This document shows positions 35,289-45,235 of a DNA stretch of 64,000 nt, piece by piece. The notes below the pieces were generated by a model that searched no databases, was not told where the DNA came from, and saw only the letters and a list, made by a program, of their open reading frames with translations. A program made the position numbers and the translations under genes. How positions within the stretch are numbered: position 1 is the stretch's first letter; every line of letters begins with the position of its first letter. This DNA is from an uncultured Aquimarina sp. (GTDB lineage Bacteria; Bacteroidota; Bacteroidia; Flavobacteriales; Flavobacteriaceae), in assembly GCA_947501475.1 (NCBI GenBank), contig CANMWA010000011.1, positions 62,001 to 126,000 on the forward strand. Direction: 5' to 3'.

Positions 35289-38200
35289 TTAAAATTTAGC
35301 ATTTAATCCAAACGTATACGTTCTAGGTCTAGGAAAGGCTGTATAGTCTATTCCTGCTGTTGGCAAATTGTTAAGTGTTTGCGAAGGACTTACACTAACC
35401 TCTGGATCTAAACCACTATAGTCGGTAATCACAAATAAGTTTTGTCCATTTACATACAATCTTAGTGATTTAAATACACCATCTCCTTTAAGAGGTACAT
35501 TATATCCTAAGGTCGCATTCTGTAGTCGCAAAAAGTCTCCGCTTTCTAAAAAACGAGTCGATACATCAGGAGCATTAGCCTGAGATTCACCATTACCAAT
35601 TACATCGGTTGTTACATTTCGCCCACCACCAATACTACCGGCAGTAAAAAATGCATTTGCAGTATTATTATAAATATAATGGCCATATTGACCTGCTAAG
35701 AATACTGATAAATCCCAATTTTTATAGGTAACACTTGTTGAAATTCCTATATTAATATCTGGCAATGCACTTTTGCCTACTAATTCCTGAATATCCCCAT
35801 TAGGATAAATAGATTGTCCATTTTCATCAAATCCAGCAAATTCACGTAAGAAATAAGAAAATAAGGGCTGATCATTGACTAAAATTTGTGAAAATGCTCG
35901 AGACAATCCTTGACCAAATATTTGACCTGCAGGAATCTGTCCTTCAAAATTTTGTAATTCATTCTTGTTATAAGCTATATTAAATCCAATATTCCAGTTT
36001 ACCTCTTCTTGCTGAATAACATCATAATTAATTGCAAACTCGACACCCTGATTTATTACATTACCATCAACATTGGTAAATGTATAGGGCTGAGAAGCCG
36101 GTTGTGCAGATTGTACTCTTAATAATAAATCTTGTGTATCTTTATTATAGATATCTAAACTACCATTTAGGCGATCTCCCATAAAACCAAAATCAATACC
36201 AAAATTAATCTGAGTAGTTTCCTCCCACTTAAGATCATTATTAGCAAAAGATACTTGAGAAGTCCCAGGAATATTAATTTCACCTCCGTTACCTATAGAT
36301 ATTGGGCTTCCGTTTCCGTCTAAAGAGTCAAATCGTTCTCTTGTAACAAAATTACCAAAACCAAGACCATCTTGATTACCGGTAATACCAAAACCAACTC
36401 TAAACTTTAACGTTGAAAATGCTTCTGGAATAAAATCTTCCTGATCTAATTTCCAGGCAAATGCACCCGACGGAAAATAACCATATTCATTATTTGATCC
36501 AAATCTAGAGGAACCATCTGCTCTAACTGTAGCTGTAAATAAATATTTATCATATAGAGAATAGTTTGCTCTCAAAAAATAAGATTGTAACTCATCTGTA
36601 AAATCAAAAGTATCGGTAAAGATCGTACGTACTGCAATTCCTGAAGGAGCAACAAAACTCTCGGCACGAGATAATTCTGGTACAATTCTATTGACTACAG
36701 CTCCTGCAAAAGGATCTCCACCATCAACTAATCGATCTGAAACTGCATATTGTTGAAAAGGGCCTGATATTGCAGCTTCTATTCTATCTGCAGAATTTTC
36801 AAGATCTTCTACCATTTGGTTCAAATCTGTTGTGCTAAATCCATAACCACTTACATTTCTTCCTTCTCTTGCAAAGTCCTGAAATGAGTATCCTACAAGC
36901 GCCGAAAACTTAGAATTCTCGAATTCTTTCTCATAATTTACTGTAAAATCCAGTAATCGATTGGTAACCTCAACTTCATTATATGTTCCTCTACCATTAC
37001 CAGGTGTTCCATTATTAAGTCCTGTAATATCTCCAGAAATTGCCGATCCTCTAAAAGATTCTGAATCATCATAACCAACATTTACTTTTGCTCTTAGCCC
37101 CTCAAGTATGGTGTATTCTGCAGATCCATTTAATAAAACACGATTTGTATTGGTTGTGCTCTGACTAAATGCTAATAATGCAGAAGGAGTAATATTAGCG
37201 CCTCCTGGTTCAAAACTAGCATTTGAAGGCCATGTTGGGTTTGCAGAATATGCAGCACCTAATAAATCTCCCTGAAACCCTGCATTATCACCAATCGGTG
37301 GAGCCTCATCATTTACTCTTGAAATTGTTCCTTGAACATTTACTTTTAATTTCTCATCAAAAAAACGATGCGTTGCATTAATACGCCCTGTTATCCTTTC
37401 TAACGAACTTTTCTCTACAACACCAAATTGTTTTCCGTATCCAAATGATGCTCTAACATTACCGCCTTTATAACTTTTAGCATAGGATAAGTTTTGTTGC
37501 TGTGATGCTGTTGATCTTGTAATCACATCTTGCCAATCTGTATCACTCCCAAAATTTTGCCCATCTGTATCACCTCCAAAACTTTCTACTGCTGATAAAT
37601 ATTGAGTTCTATTTAATAAATCAAACTCTTCTGCCGGTTTAGCGATACTAACGGTTGAAGAGAATTCAAATACTCCTTTACCAGAACCTCTACCACTTTT
37701 TGTAGTAATAATTACAACTCCATTTGCTCCTCTAGATCCATAAATTGCTGTAGCAGATGCATCTTTTAAGATACTCACACTTTCTATATCGTTAGGGTTA
37801 ATAAAATTTAATGGGTTTCGAGCCGAACTTGATCCTGCACCTATATCAGCACCTCCTGCAGCAGTATCATCACCTGCTAATGGCACTCCATCAACTACAA
37901 ATAGCGGATTATTATTAGATCGCACGGAACTTGTACCTCTAATTCTTAGAGCAACACCTGCACCAGGTTCACCACTAGCCTGGGTAATTTGCACCCCTGC
38001 CGTTTTACCTTGGATCAATTCTTCAGGAGAAGCGATAACTCCTTGGTTAAAATCTTCTGTACTAACAACAGCAACGGCTCCTGTAGCATCTTTGACTGAT
38101 TGTGTTCCGTATCCAATTACTACTACAGCTTCTAATTCTGCAGCATCTTCTTGCATTGTTACATTAATTGTTGATTGGCCATTTACTGAAATTTCTTGCG

Positions 38201-38438
38201 ACTTGAAACCAACAAAACTAAAAACTAAAATAGCATCTTGTGCTACATTGTCTAAAGTATAGTTTCCATCAAAATCAGAAACTGCCCCATTAGAAGTCCC
38301 CCTTACAAGAACATTTACACCTGGAATTGGCCCCCCGGTGTCTGAAATCACACCCGAAACCGTGATTTGTGCAAACATCGTACTCCCTGATAAAAATACC
38401 AGAAGGAATATGAGTTTTTTAAGTATCATACTTTTCAT
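35289..38438 (-). CDS. SusC-like TonB-dependent receptor
   Basis: 1049 aa. Signal peptide (STMFAQ), then an N-terminal carboxypeptidase-like beta-sandwich (about 25-105), the SusC motif EAVVVIGYGTQ, a plug domain (VSILKDASATAIYGSRGANG) and a large beta barrel ending RPRTYTFGLNAKF. It imports oligosaccharides across the outer membrane with TonB energy. First gene of SusC-SusD-VCBS3-VCBS2-VCBS1-haloperoxidase-GyrI, all on the minus strand. A palindrome (38531-38545) lies upstream. No anti-sigma or ECF genes, so LacI control is more likely. Confidence 0.95.
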   Translation of the reverse strand: MKSMILKKLIFLLVFLSGSTMFAQITVSGVISDTGGPIPGVNVLVRGTSNGAVSDFDGNYTLDNVAQDAILVFSFVGFKSQEISVNGQSTINVTMQEDAAELEAVVVIGYGTQSVKDATGAVAVVSTEDFNQGVIASPEELIQGKTAGVQITQASGEPGAGVALRIRGTSSVRSNNNPLFVVDGVPLAGDDTAAGGADIGAGSSSARNPLNFINPNDIESVSILKDASATAIYGSRGANGVVIITTKSGRGSGKGVFEFSSTVSIAKPAEEFDLLNRTQYLSAVESFGGDTDGQNFGSDTDWQDVITRSTASQQQNLSYAKSYKGGNVRASFGYGKQFGVVEKSSLERITGRINATHRFFDEKLKVNVQGTISRVNDEAPPIGDNAGFQGDLLGAAYSANPTWPSNASFEPGGANITPSALLAFSQSTTNTNRVLLNGSAEYTILEGLRAKVNVGYDDSESFRGSAISGDITGLNNGTPGNGRGTYNEVEVTNRLLDFTVNYEKEFENSKFSALVGYSFQDFAREGRNVSGYGFSTTDLNQMVEDLENSADRIEAAISGPFQQYAVSDRLVDGGDPFAGAVVNRIVPELSRAESFVAPSGIAVRTIFTDTFDFTDELQSYFLRANYSLYDKYLFTATVRADGSSRFGSNNEYGYFPSGAFAWKLDQEDFIPEAFSTLKFRVGFGITGNQDGLGFGNFVTRERFDSLDGNGSPISIGNGGEINIPGTSQVSFANNDLKWEETTQINFGIDFGFMGDRLNGSLDIYNKDTQDLLLRVQSAQPASQPYTFTNVDGNVINQGVEFAINYDVIQQEEVNWNIGFNIAYNKNELQNFEGQIPAGQIFGQGLSRAFSQILVNDQPLFSYFLREFAGFDENGQSIYPNGDIQELVGKSALPDINIGISTSVTYKNWDLSVFLAGQYGHYIYNNTANAFFTAGSIGGGRNVTTDVIGNGESQANAPDVSTRFLESGDFLRLQNATLGYNVPLKGDGVFKSLRLYVNGQNLFVITDYSGLDPEVSVSPSQTLNNLPTAGIDYTAFPRPRTYTFGLNAKF

Positions 38439-38530
38439 AATATAGAGTTTGATTAAAATTTGAATTGTGTTCTTCTTTTCGTTTGTTTATACTGTAAATA
38501 ATAATGTTTAATATAAAGAGAGTACTTATT

Positions 38531-38545
38531 ATTGTTAGTAACAAT
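38531..38545. promoter_or_regulatory. Candidate LacI-type operator upstream of susC
   Basis: Perfect palindrome ATTGTTA-G-TAACAAT, 93 bp before the SusC start. The half-site TAACAAT recurs at 45044-45054 upstream of the second LacI gene. Confidence 0.5.
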
Positions 38546-38720
38546 GGGACATCTATGTCTTTTTACCACATTTGACTAATTCTGTAACTATCAAACCAAT
38601 ATTTTAAAACAAAAGTTACAAAAAATACAGATGCCCCACATGCTACTTCGTTGAGAAGTTTGTTAAAAAAACTCCTCTGCTAACAAACAAAAACTAATTT
38701 CACTCTCTACAGTAATCATT

Positions 38721-40400
38721 TTATGCTTTATTTTTTAATTTTAAAACTACACCTTGATAAGGCTCAAGATTTATAGATTTCTGATCAGCTGTTAATGTGT
38801 CGTAATTATTAATCAACACTATTGCCGTATTAATCTCTTCTTGAATAGTACATGTATTCGTTATGTTACTAAAATTTAACAACACCATAATTTGCTCGCC
38901 ACCAAACACTTTTTTATACACATACAGACTAGGATTGTTATACTCTAATTCTTCAAAATCCCCAAATACAAAAGCATCATATTGTTTTCTTATTTTTAAT
39001 AAGTTTCTATAAAAATTTAATATTGAATTCGGGTCATTTTGCTGAAGTTCTACATTTATCTTATCATAGTTAGGATTGGCTTTCAGCCATGGATCATGCA
39101 TCGAAAAACCGCCATTTATCTCATCATTCCATTGCATAGGCGTTCTTGCATTATCACGCCCTTCTCTATTAATCATCTCTAGTGCTAATTGTTTCGAATA
39201 CTTTTCATTTTCTATATTTTCATTATAGAAATTTAATGATTGTACATCTTTTACTTCATCAATAGATTCTAAAACTATATTGGTCATTCCGATCTCGTCC
39301 CCTTGATAAATATTTAAGGTTCCATTTTGAGTAGCTTGCATGATCAGTAACATTTTTGACGACGCTGCCCAATACTCTTTATCATTACCAAATCTAGATA
39401 CCATTCTGGCAAAGTCATGATTACCCATAGCATTAGCTAACCAACCTTTTTGATGAACTGCATCTCTCCACTTTTTAAAAATATTCTTCATATTGATAAG
39501 GTCGAATGGAGAAGCTTCTTCAAACTTTCCATTAACAATGGTACACTCCAGAATATCGAAATGGTATAGCATATCTAATTCTTTTCGATCATAATCTATA
39601 TATAACCCCGCATTATTGTGGTCAATACCAACTCCTTCTGCTAACGAAAATGCATCGTATTGACTGATCACTTTATCATTCATTTCCCTTAGATACTCAT
39701 GCAGATTAGGTCCATTTGCATATACATCTTCAATTATTTTTCTAAAACCAACATCGGGTGCATTAGGATATCCTTCTCTTTTCGAAATCAAAGGAATAAC
39801 ATCCATCCTAAAACCGTCTACACCTTTATCTAACCAAAATCTCATTGCATCGAATATCTCTTTTCTAACCTTAGGGTTTTTCCAATTAAGATCAGGTTGT
39901 TTTTTTGTAAAAAGATGCAAATAATATTCTCCAGATGCCGAATCATACTCCCATGCACTTCCTCCAAAAAAAGATTTCCAATTATTTGGTGGTCCCCCAT
40001 CTGCTGATGGTTTTCTCCAATGAAAATAATCTCTATATGGGTTATCTTTAGATTTCTTAGCTTCTTCAAACCACATATGCTCATCAGAACAGTGATTCGC
40101 CACCAGGTCCAAAATGAGTCTCATTCCTCTTTTATGAGTTTCTCGTAACAACTCATCAAAATCATCCATAGTACCAAACTCTGGCATGATAGAGCAATAA
40201 TCACTTATATCATATCCATTATCATCATTTGGTGAACTAAAAATTGGACTTAACCAAAGTATATCAATATTGAGATGTTCTAAATAATCAAGTTTCTCAA
40301 TAATTCCTCTTAAATCACCTATACCATCATTATTACTATCATTAAAACTTCGTGGGTAGATTTGATAAATAGTTCCTTTTTTGAACCAAGATAGCTTCAT
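38721..40400 (-). CDS. GH13 alpha-glucosidase (oligo-1,6-glucosidase-like)
   Basis: 559 aa with no signal peptide, so cytoplasmic or periplasm-facing at most. GH13 motifs: LDLVANH (97-103), DGFRMD (195-200, nucleophile D200), acid E255 in LAEGVGID, and NHD (327-329). The N terminus WFKKGTIYQIYPRSF is typical of GH13 alpha-glucosidases. D200 is followed by Val, a feature linked in the oligo-1,6-glucosidase group with alpha-1,6 preference. It is divergent from a lacI gene, with a perfect operator-like palindrome between them. Confidence 0.92.
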   Translation of the reverse strand: MKLSWFKKGTIYQIYPRSFNDSNNDGIGDLRGIIEKLDYLEHLNIDILWLSPIFSSPNDDNGYDISDYCSIMPEFGTMDDFDELLRETHKRGMRLILDLVANHCSDEHMWFEEAKKSKDNPYRDYFHWRKPSADGGPPNNWKSFFGGSAWEYDSASGEYYLHLFTKKQPDLNWKNPKVRKEIFDAMRFWLDKGVDGFRMDVIPLISKREGYPNAPDVGFRKIIEDVYANGPNLHEYLREMNDKVISQYDAFSLAEGVGIDHNNAGLYIDYDRKELDMLYHFDILECTIVNGKFEEASPFDLINMKNIFKKWRDAVHQKGWLANAMGNHDFARMVSRFGNDKEYWAASSKMLLIMQATQNGTLNIYQGDEIGMTNIVLESIDEVKDVQSLNFYNENIENEKYSKQLALEMINREGRDNARTPMQWNDEINGGFSMHDPWLKANPNYDKINVELQQNDPNSILNFYRNLLKIRKQYDAFVFGDFEELEYNNPSLYVYKKVFGGEQIMVLLNFSNITNTCTIQEEINTAIVLINNYDTLTADQKSINLEPYQGVVLKLKNKA

Positions 40401-40464
40401 GCAGTTTGAATTTAAATTTTAACAATGAAATAACTATTATTATTTAATCTGTCGGCTGCATTTT

Positions 40465-40498
40465 AAATAATGTTTATGTTTTTGATTAAACATTATTT
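40465..40498. promoter_or_regulatory. 12-bp inverted repeat upstream of GH13 gene
   Basis: AAATAATGTTTA (40465-40476) and TAAACATTATTT (40487-40498), 10-bp spacer, 65 bp upstream of the GH13 start. Candidate operator or hairpin. Confidence 0.45.
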
Positions 40499-40676
40499 AT
40501 CCTAAATTAGCGTAGTCATGATTTATATTGACATCACTACATTTTTTTTGGGGAGAATTGTATTAAAGAATGTAATTTGAGTAGGTAATTTCGTCAAATG
40601 TTCAAAAAACAATCTATAACTACTACAAATTACTAAACTATTCACATAACTGAAAAGCAATACTCTGGTTAAAAAA

Positions 40677-40694
40677 AATACAAACGTTTGTATT
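40677..40694. promoter_or_regulatory. LacI-type operator palindrome
   Basis: Perfect 18-bp palindrome AATACAAACGTTTGTATT with the central CG typical of LacI-family sites. It lies 55 bp upstream of the lacI start at 40750, so it probably controls that gene and perhaps the GH13 gene. Confidence 0.75.
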
Positions 40695-40749
40695 ATTATA
40701 TTTTTACTAAAAATGATGTTTTAATAACAATTTTTTAACGAAATTACAA

Positions 40750-41781
40750 ATGACTTTAAAAAAAAGAAGGGTAAAACTTGAGGATATTGCTAGAAAACTT
40801 CACATTTCTATTGCTACTGTTTCTAGAGCTTTAGATAAAAGCCCTAGGGTAAAAATTAGCACTCGGGAAAAAGTTTTCAAAACAGCAAAAGAAATGGGTT
40901 ATATGCCTAATCAAATTGCCAAAAGCCTCAGTTCTGGAAAAACAAATATTATAGGAGTTATCATCCCTAGATATGATGAACCTTTTTTTATAGAAGTATG
41001 CAGAGGCATCGATCAATATGCTAGTGAACAAAACTATAAAATACTAATTAGCTCTTCTAGAAATTCGTATGAATTTGAAAGAGAAAACCTTATTTCTTTC
41101 GAAAGAGGTATTGTTGACGGCATTATACTTTCTCCTACTCATGAGACTGAAATTTTTACGCATATAAAAAGTATCATAAACAAAGGTATTCCTGTAGTTT
41201 TATTTGATAATATTAGACAAAAAGTTTCAGGAGCAGATCATGTTTTGATTGATGATAAAAAAGCATCTTTTAAAGCTGTAGAGTTTTTAATTGAAAAAGG
41301 GAAAAAGAAAATTGCGTTTATAGGAGGAATCAAAGAAAAGAAAGTTTTTCAAGACCGGTTCAAAGGATACCTTGAAGCAATGAAAAAACACAATATACCT
41401 ATACATGATGAGTTGATTTTACATTGTCAATCCTTAGATCGCGAATTTGAAGATATAGAAATACAAAAATTTTTAAAAAGAGTTCCTATCGAGCCTGATG
41501 CGATTTTTACTTGCACAGACAACTATGGCTTACTTACTATGAAAACACTTCTTAAATTAGGTTATAATATTCCTGAAGATGTTGCAGTAATTGGTTTTGG
41601 AGATTTAGGTCTTGGTGACGTTTTTGTGCCCTCATTGACTTGTGTCTCCCAGCCAAGTTTTGAAATGGGCAAGAAAGTAGCAGAATTATTAATCAATCAG
41701 CTCAATGAAGCAAATGACATTAAACATCTTAAAAAAATTGTAAAGCTAAAAACCGTATTAGTGCAAAGAGATAGTACCTAA
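40750..41781 (+). CDS. LacI-family transcription regulator 1
   Basis: 343 aa. The N-terminal helix-turn-helix is VKLEDIARKLHISIATVSRA, followed by the hinge (MPNQIAKSLSSGKT) and a periplasmic-binding-protein-like effector domain (NIIGVIIP... to AVIGFGDLGLGDVFVPSLT). Family members bind sugars and repress or activate nearby glycan genes. It lies divergently from the GH13 gene, upstream of the GH65 gene, and an 18-bp palindrome lies before it. Confidence 0.93.
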   Translation: MTLKKRRVKLEDIARKLHISIATVSRALDKSPRVKISTREKVFKTAKEMGYMPNQIAKSLSSGKTNIIGVIIPRYDEPFFIEVCRGIDQYASEQNYKILISSSRNSYEFERENLISFERGIVDGIILSPTHETEIFTHIKSIINKGIPVVLFDNIRQKVSGADHVLIDDKKASFKAVEFLIEKGKKKIAFIGGIKEKKVFQDRFKGYLEAMKKHNIPIHDELILHCQSLDREFEDIEIQKFLKRVPIEPDAIFTCTDNYGLLTMKTLLKLGYNIPEDVAVIGFGDLGLGDVFVPSLTCVSQPSFEMGKKVAELLINQLNEANDIKHLKKIVKLKTVLVQRDST

Positions 41782-41890
41782 CCCTCTTATTAATGTATTG
41801 ATAAAACAAAAAAGCATATTTGATTACAACTTAAACTTAAAGATACCGAGCAATCTTCTACTTTTTTCACATCAAATTATTTGTTAGATT

Positions 41891-43930
41891 ATGTTTATAA
41901 AGACAATTTTTACATCATTATTATTTTTTATAATAAACACATCTATACGTTCACAACAAAAAGATTGGGAAATTTCGACAATCGATTACAACAATTATAC
42001 TGGTGTTGCTGTTGCTAATGGACGAATAGGTATTTTACCTTCTTATAAAATTTTTGAAACTGAGAAAATAATTCTAAACAACGTATATGATAAAGCATCT
42101 CTATTGGGTGTAAGTAGAATCCTGAAAGGTATGAACTTTGGCAATCTAGATATCATTATCAATGGTCAGAAATTAGACAATAGCATAATAAGTAATTGGA
42201 AACAAATTATACATATGAAAGAAGCTCGTTTTACTACTTCTTTTACATATAGAAATATTGCAGAAATATCGTATAGCATTTATGCATTGCGTAATGTGCC
42301 TTATGCGGCATACATTGATATAGAAATAAAAGCATTACAAAATTTTGATCTAAAGGTAACTGGAAAAATAAAAACCCCTGAAGAATACAAAACCCCCAAT
42401 AGCACATTTAGGATTTTGAAAGATGCCGAAACTACAATGCCAATACTGCAAACAGTAGCCAAAAGCAGATTCAAAAAGCATAGTGTAGCTACTTCTGCAA
42501 CATTCGTATGGCACGATATTAATTCTACTCGAGAAAATCAAAGACCAGAGTTAATTCATAAAAAAGTTTCAGAATACGATAATCAATTATCATTCAATAA
42601 AAAAATTGAAAAAAACACAAATTATAATTTTTCCTGGACCGCTTCACAATGTACTACACAAGATTTTCATGACCCTCAAACCGAAAGTGAACGCTTTGTA
42701 ATTTTTAATCTACTTACTCCAAAAACAACTCTACTATCACAGCATAAAATGCTTTGGACCAATTTATGGAAAGGAGATATTATTATTGAAGGGGATATAC
42801 AATCACAATTAGATATCAGATTAGCTCTATATCACCTTTATGCATTTTCAAGAGCAGATTCGAACTTAAGCATTGCCCCTATGGGATTAAGTTCACAAGG
42901 CTATAACGGTCATATATTTTGGGATACCGAATTATGGATGTACCCACCACTATTAATATTAAATCAAGGTATTGCAAGATCACTTGTAAATTACAGATCT
43001 GATCGACTCGAAATTGCAAAGAAAAAAGCCATTAATTTTGGATATAAAGGAGCTATGTTTCCATGGGAAAGTGATGATACAGGTGAAGAAGCTACACCTG
43101 CCTGGGCTCTTACTGGCACTTTTGAACACCACATCACCGCAGATATAGGCATAGCATTTTGGAATTATTATCGTGTAACAAAAGACAAAAAATGGCTACA
43201 AGAGCGAGGATATCCTCTTCTTAAAGAAGTCGCAGATTATTGGGTTAGCCGTTCGACAAAAAATAAAGATGGTACTTATGCTATAAAAAATGTGGTAGGT
43301 GCTAATGAATTTGCTTCTAATATAGATGACAATGCTTTTACCAATGGGTCAGCAATTACTTGTTTACGCTATGCCTCATTAGCCGCAACAGAAATAGGGG
43401 TAAAACCGAATGATAAATGGAATCTGATCGCTGATAAAATTATCATCCACAAATTCGAAGATGGCACAACCAAAGAGCATAGCACATATGATGGAGACCA
43501 TATCAAACAAGCAGATGTAAATTTATTGGCATATCCTTTACAAATAATTAATGATGAAGAGACCATTCTAAAGGATCTAACATATTACGAACCTAAGTTA
43601 GCCCAAGAAGGTCCAGCCATGGCACAAAGTGTATTTGCTGTTATTTATGCTCGATTAGGTGATGCCGAAAATGCTTATAGACTCTTTAAAAGAAGTTACG
43701 AACCTAATAAAAGACCCCCTTTTGGAGCATTAGCAGAATCTGCGACCAGTAATAATCCATATTTTGCAACTGGTGCTGGAGGGATGTTACAAACTGTAAT
43801 TTTTGGATTTGGCGGTTTGCACCTAACAGAAGAAGGCATTACTCAAAAAAACCCAATCTTACCAAAGCAATGGAAAAAATTGACCATCACTGGTGTAGGT
43901 CTTGATAAAAAAACATATGTGATCGAATAA
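41891..43930 (+). CDS. GH65-family glycoside hydrolase
   Basis: 679 aa with a signal peptide (TSIRSQQ). It has the N-terminal beta-sandwich and the (alpha/alpha)6 barrel of GH65. The likely catalytic acid is E473 in GANEFASNIDDNAFTNG, and GHIFWDTELWMYPPL matches the family's substrate-site motif. GH65 contains phosphorylases and hydrolases of alpha-glucosides such as trehalose and kojibiose. The signal peptide favours a periplasmic hydrolase. A kojibiose-hydrolysing GH65 enzyme is known from Flavobacterium, so alpha-1,2-glucoside is one possibility. Substrate uncertain. Confidence 0.88.
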   Translation: MFIKTIFTSLLFFIINTSIRSQQKDWEISTIDYNNYTGVAVANGRIGILPSYKIFETEKIILNNVYDKASLLGVSRILKGMNFGNLDIIINGQKLDNSIISNWKQIIHMKEARFTTSFTYRNIAEISYSIYALRNVPYAAYIDIEIKALQNFDLKVTGKIKTPEEYKTPNSTFRILKDAETTMPILQTVAKSRFKKHSVATSATFVWHDINSTRENQRPELIHKKVSEYDNQLSFNKKIEKNTNYNFSWTASQCTTQDFHDPQTESERFVIFNLLTPKTTLLSQHKMLWTNLWKGDIIIEGDIQSQLDIRLALYHLYAFSRADSNLSIAPMGLSSQGYNGHIFWDTELWMYPPLLILNQGIARSLVNYRSDRLEIAKKKAINFGYKGAMFPWESDDTGEEATPAWALTGTFEHHITADIGIAFWNYYRVTKDKKWLQERGYPLLKEVADYWVSRSTKNKDGTYAIKNVVGANEFASNIDDNAFTNGSAITCLRYASLAATEIGVKPNDKWNLIADKIIIHKFEDGTTKEHSTYDGDHIKQADVNLLAYPLQIINDEETILKDLTYYEPKLAQEGPAMAQSVFAVIYARLGDAENAYRLFKRSYEPNKRPPFGALAESATSNNPYFATGAGGMLQTVIFGFGGLHLTEEGITQKNPILPKQWKKLTITGVGLDKKTYVIE

Positions 43931-43932
43931 TT

Positions 43933-44943
43933 TTAATTCGTAGAATCTCTAAGAATTAGTGATGTCTTTACTATTTCTGTTTTGGTTTTATAATTTTCAT
44001 CAAAATTATCCAATTGATTTACTAAAATTCGAGCAGCCTCTGCTCCTAACTCTTCTGCATGTTGAGAAACCGTAGTTAATTTTGGATAAGAATGTTTTGA
44101 CAATAAACCATCTGTAAAACCAATCACCGAAATATCTTCTGGGATTTTATATCCCAATTTATGTGACATGTTTATAGTTATTGCAGCAGCTGTCTCATCT
44201 AAACCAAGGACTGCATCTAGTTCATTTTTCTTTAGAAACTCTTCTATTTTATTTTCAATATTATTAGAATCCTTTACTTCTAATTCTACTAAAGAAATAT
44301 GTTCATTAGTATTAGTAACCTCTCTTGCTCCTTCTAGTCTTAATTTTGCAACACTTAGATCACTTATTGTAGTAATTACCGCAATCTTTTTACACCCTGT
44401 ATCAATAAGATACTGAATTGCATTTTTTGAAGCTTCTTTGTCATCAACGATAACTTTATCACAATCAATTTCATTACTTACACGATCAAACATCACTACA
44501 GGCACTTTATCTCTTTTTAAAGCTGTAAAATGGCCTAGTTGATTTACCACTTGCGTTTCTTGACTTAACGCTATAATAAAACCATCTACACTACTGTAGT
44601 TTAACATTTCTACATACTCTATTTCTTTTTGATAAGATTCATTTGTAATACAAGTCACAATTTTATATCCGTTTTTTGAAGCTTCTTGTTCTATTCCAAA
44701 TAATGCCTTGGCAAAAAAATGATTCAAGATTTCGGGCAGTATAACACCAATAGTATTAGTTTTACTACTCTTCAAACTCACGGCAAGAGCATTAGGTTTA
44801 TAGTTATAAAAACTTGCTAATTCATGAACCCTATTAATCGTTTTTTGGCTGATCTCAGGATCATTCTTTAATGATTTTGAAACTGTAGATATTGATAAAT
44901 TTAGCTCTTTGGCAAGTTGTTTTAGTGTAACCTTTTTCCTCAT
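43933..44943 (-). CDS. LacI-family transcription regulator 2
   Basis: 336 aa. Helix-turn-helix VTLKQLAKELNLSISTVSKS, hinge KPNALAVSLKSSKT, effector domain with TIGVILPEILNHFFAKALFG and VIGFTDGLLSKHSYPKLTTV. It is convergent with the GH65 gene (2 bp apart). A palindrome (45044-45054) about 100 bp upstream shares its half-site with one before susC, so this may be the SusCD regulator. Confidence 0.93.
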   Translation of the reverse strand: MRKKVTLKQLAKELNLSISTVSKSLKNDPEISQKTINRVHELASFYNYKPNALAVSLKSSKTNTIGVILPEILNHFFAKALFGIEQEASKNGYKIVTCITNESYQKEIEYVEMLNYSSVDGFIIALSQETQVVNQLGHFTALKRDKVPVVMFDRVSNEIDCDKVIVDDKEASKNAIQYLIDTGCKKIAVITTISDLSVAKLRLEGAREVTNTNEHISLVELEVKDSNNIENKIEEFLKKNELDAVLGLDETAAAITINMSHKLGYKIPEDISVIGFTDGLLSKHSYPKLTTVSQHAEELGAEAARILVNQLDNFDENYKTKTEIVKTSLILRDSTN

Positions 44944-45043
44944 GACCTCAAATTGTTGGAATTTCTTATTTAAAACGTATTAAGAATAGTAGTCAAATTA
45001 TCTCTGGAGTCTAAAGTAAGCTTTTTTCTTAATCTAATATTAA

Positions 45044-45054
45044 TAACAATGTTA
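45044..45054. promoter_or_regulatory. Short palindrome upstream of LacI 2
   Basis: TAACA-A-TGTTA, perfect 5-bp arms, sharing TAACAAT with 38531-38545. Confidence 0.4.
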
Positions 45055-45235
45055 CTTTGTCTATTAATTCAGGAATTTTGGGTAAAAAAATACTTATTTA
45101 TGAAATAAGGTTTTTTATATTACGGAAATTTTAAAAACTTAGATAGCTATTTAAATAAAAATAACTTTTATTGTAAGTATTAATACATATTCACGACATA
45201 TAAAAGTTTATGTCTGTAACCTAAAAAATTACCAC

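Larger units (their letters stand above)
40401..40749. other. Regulatory region between GH13 gene and lacI gene
   Basis: 349 bp divergent intergenic. It contains two symmetric elements (40465-40498 and 40677-40694), listed separately. No gene. Confidence 0.7.

Noticed and set aside
40831..41031. Antisense frames within the LacI, GH13 and VCBS genes
   Set aside because: They are shadows of strong family genes and encode nothing recognisable.
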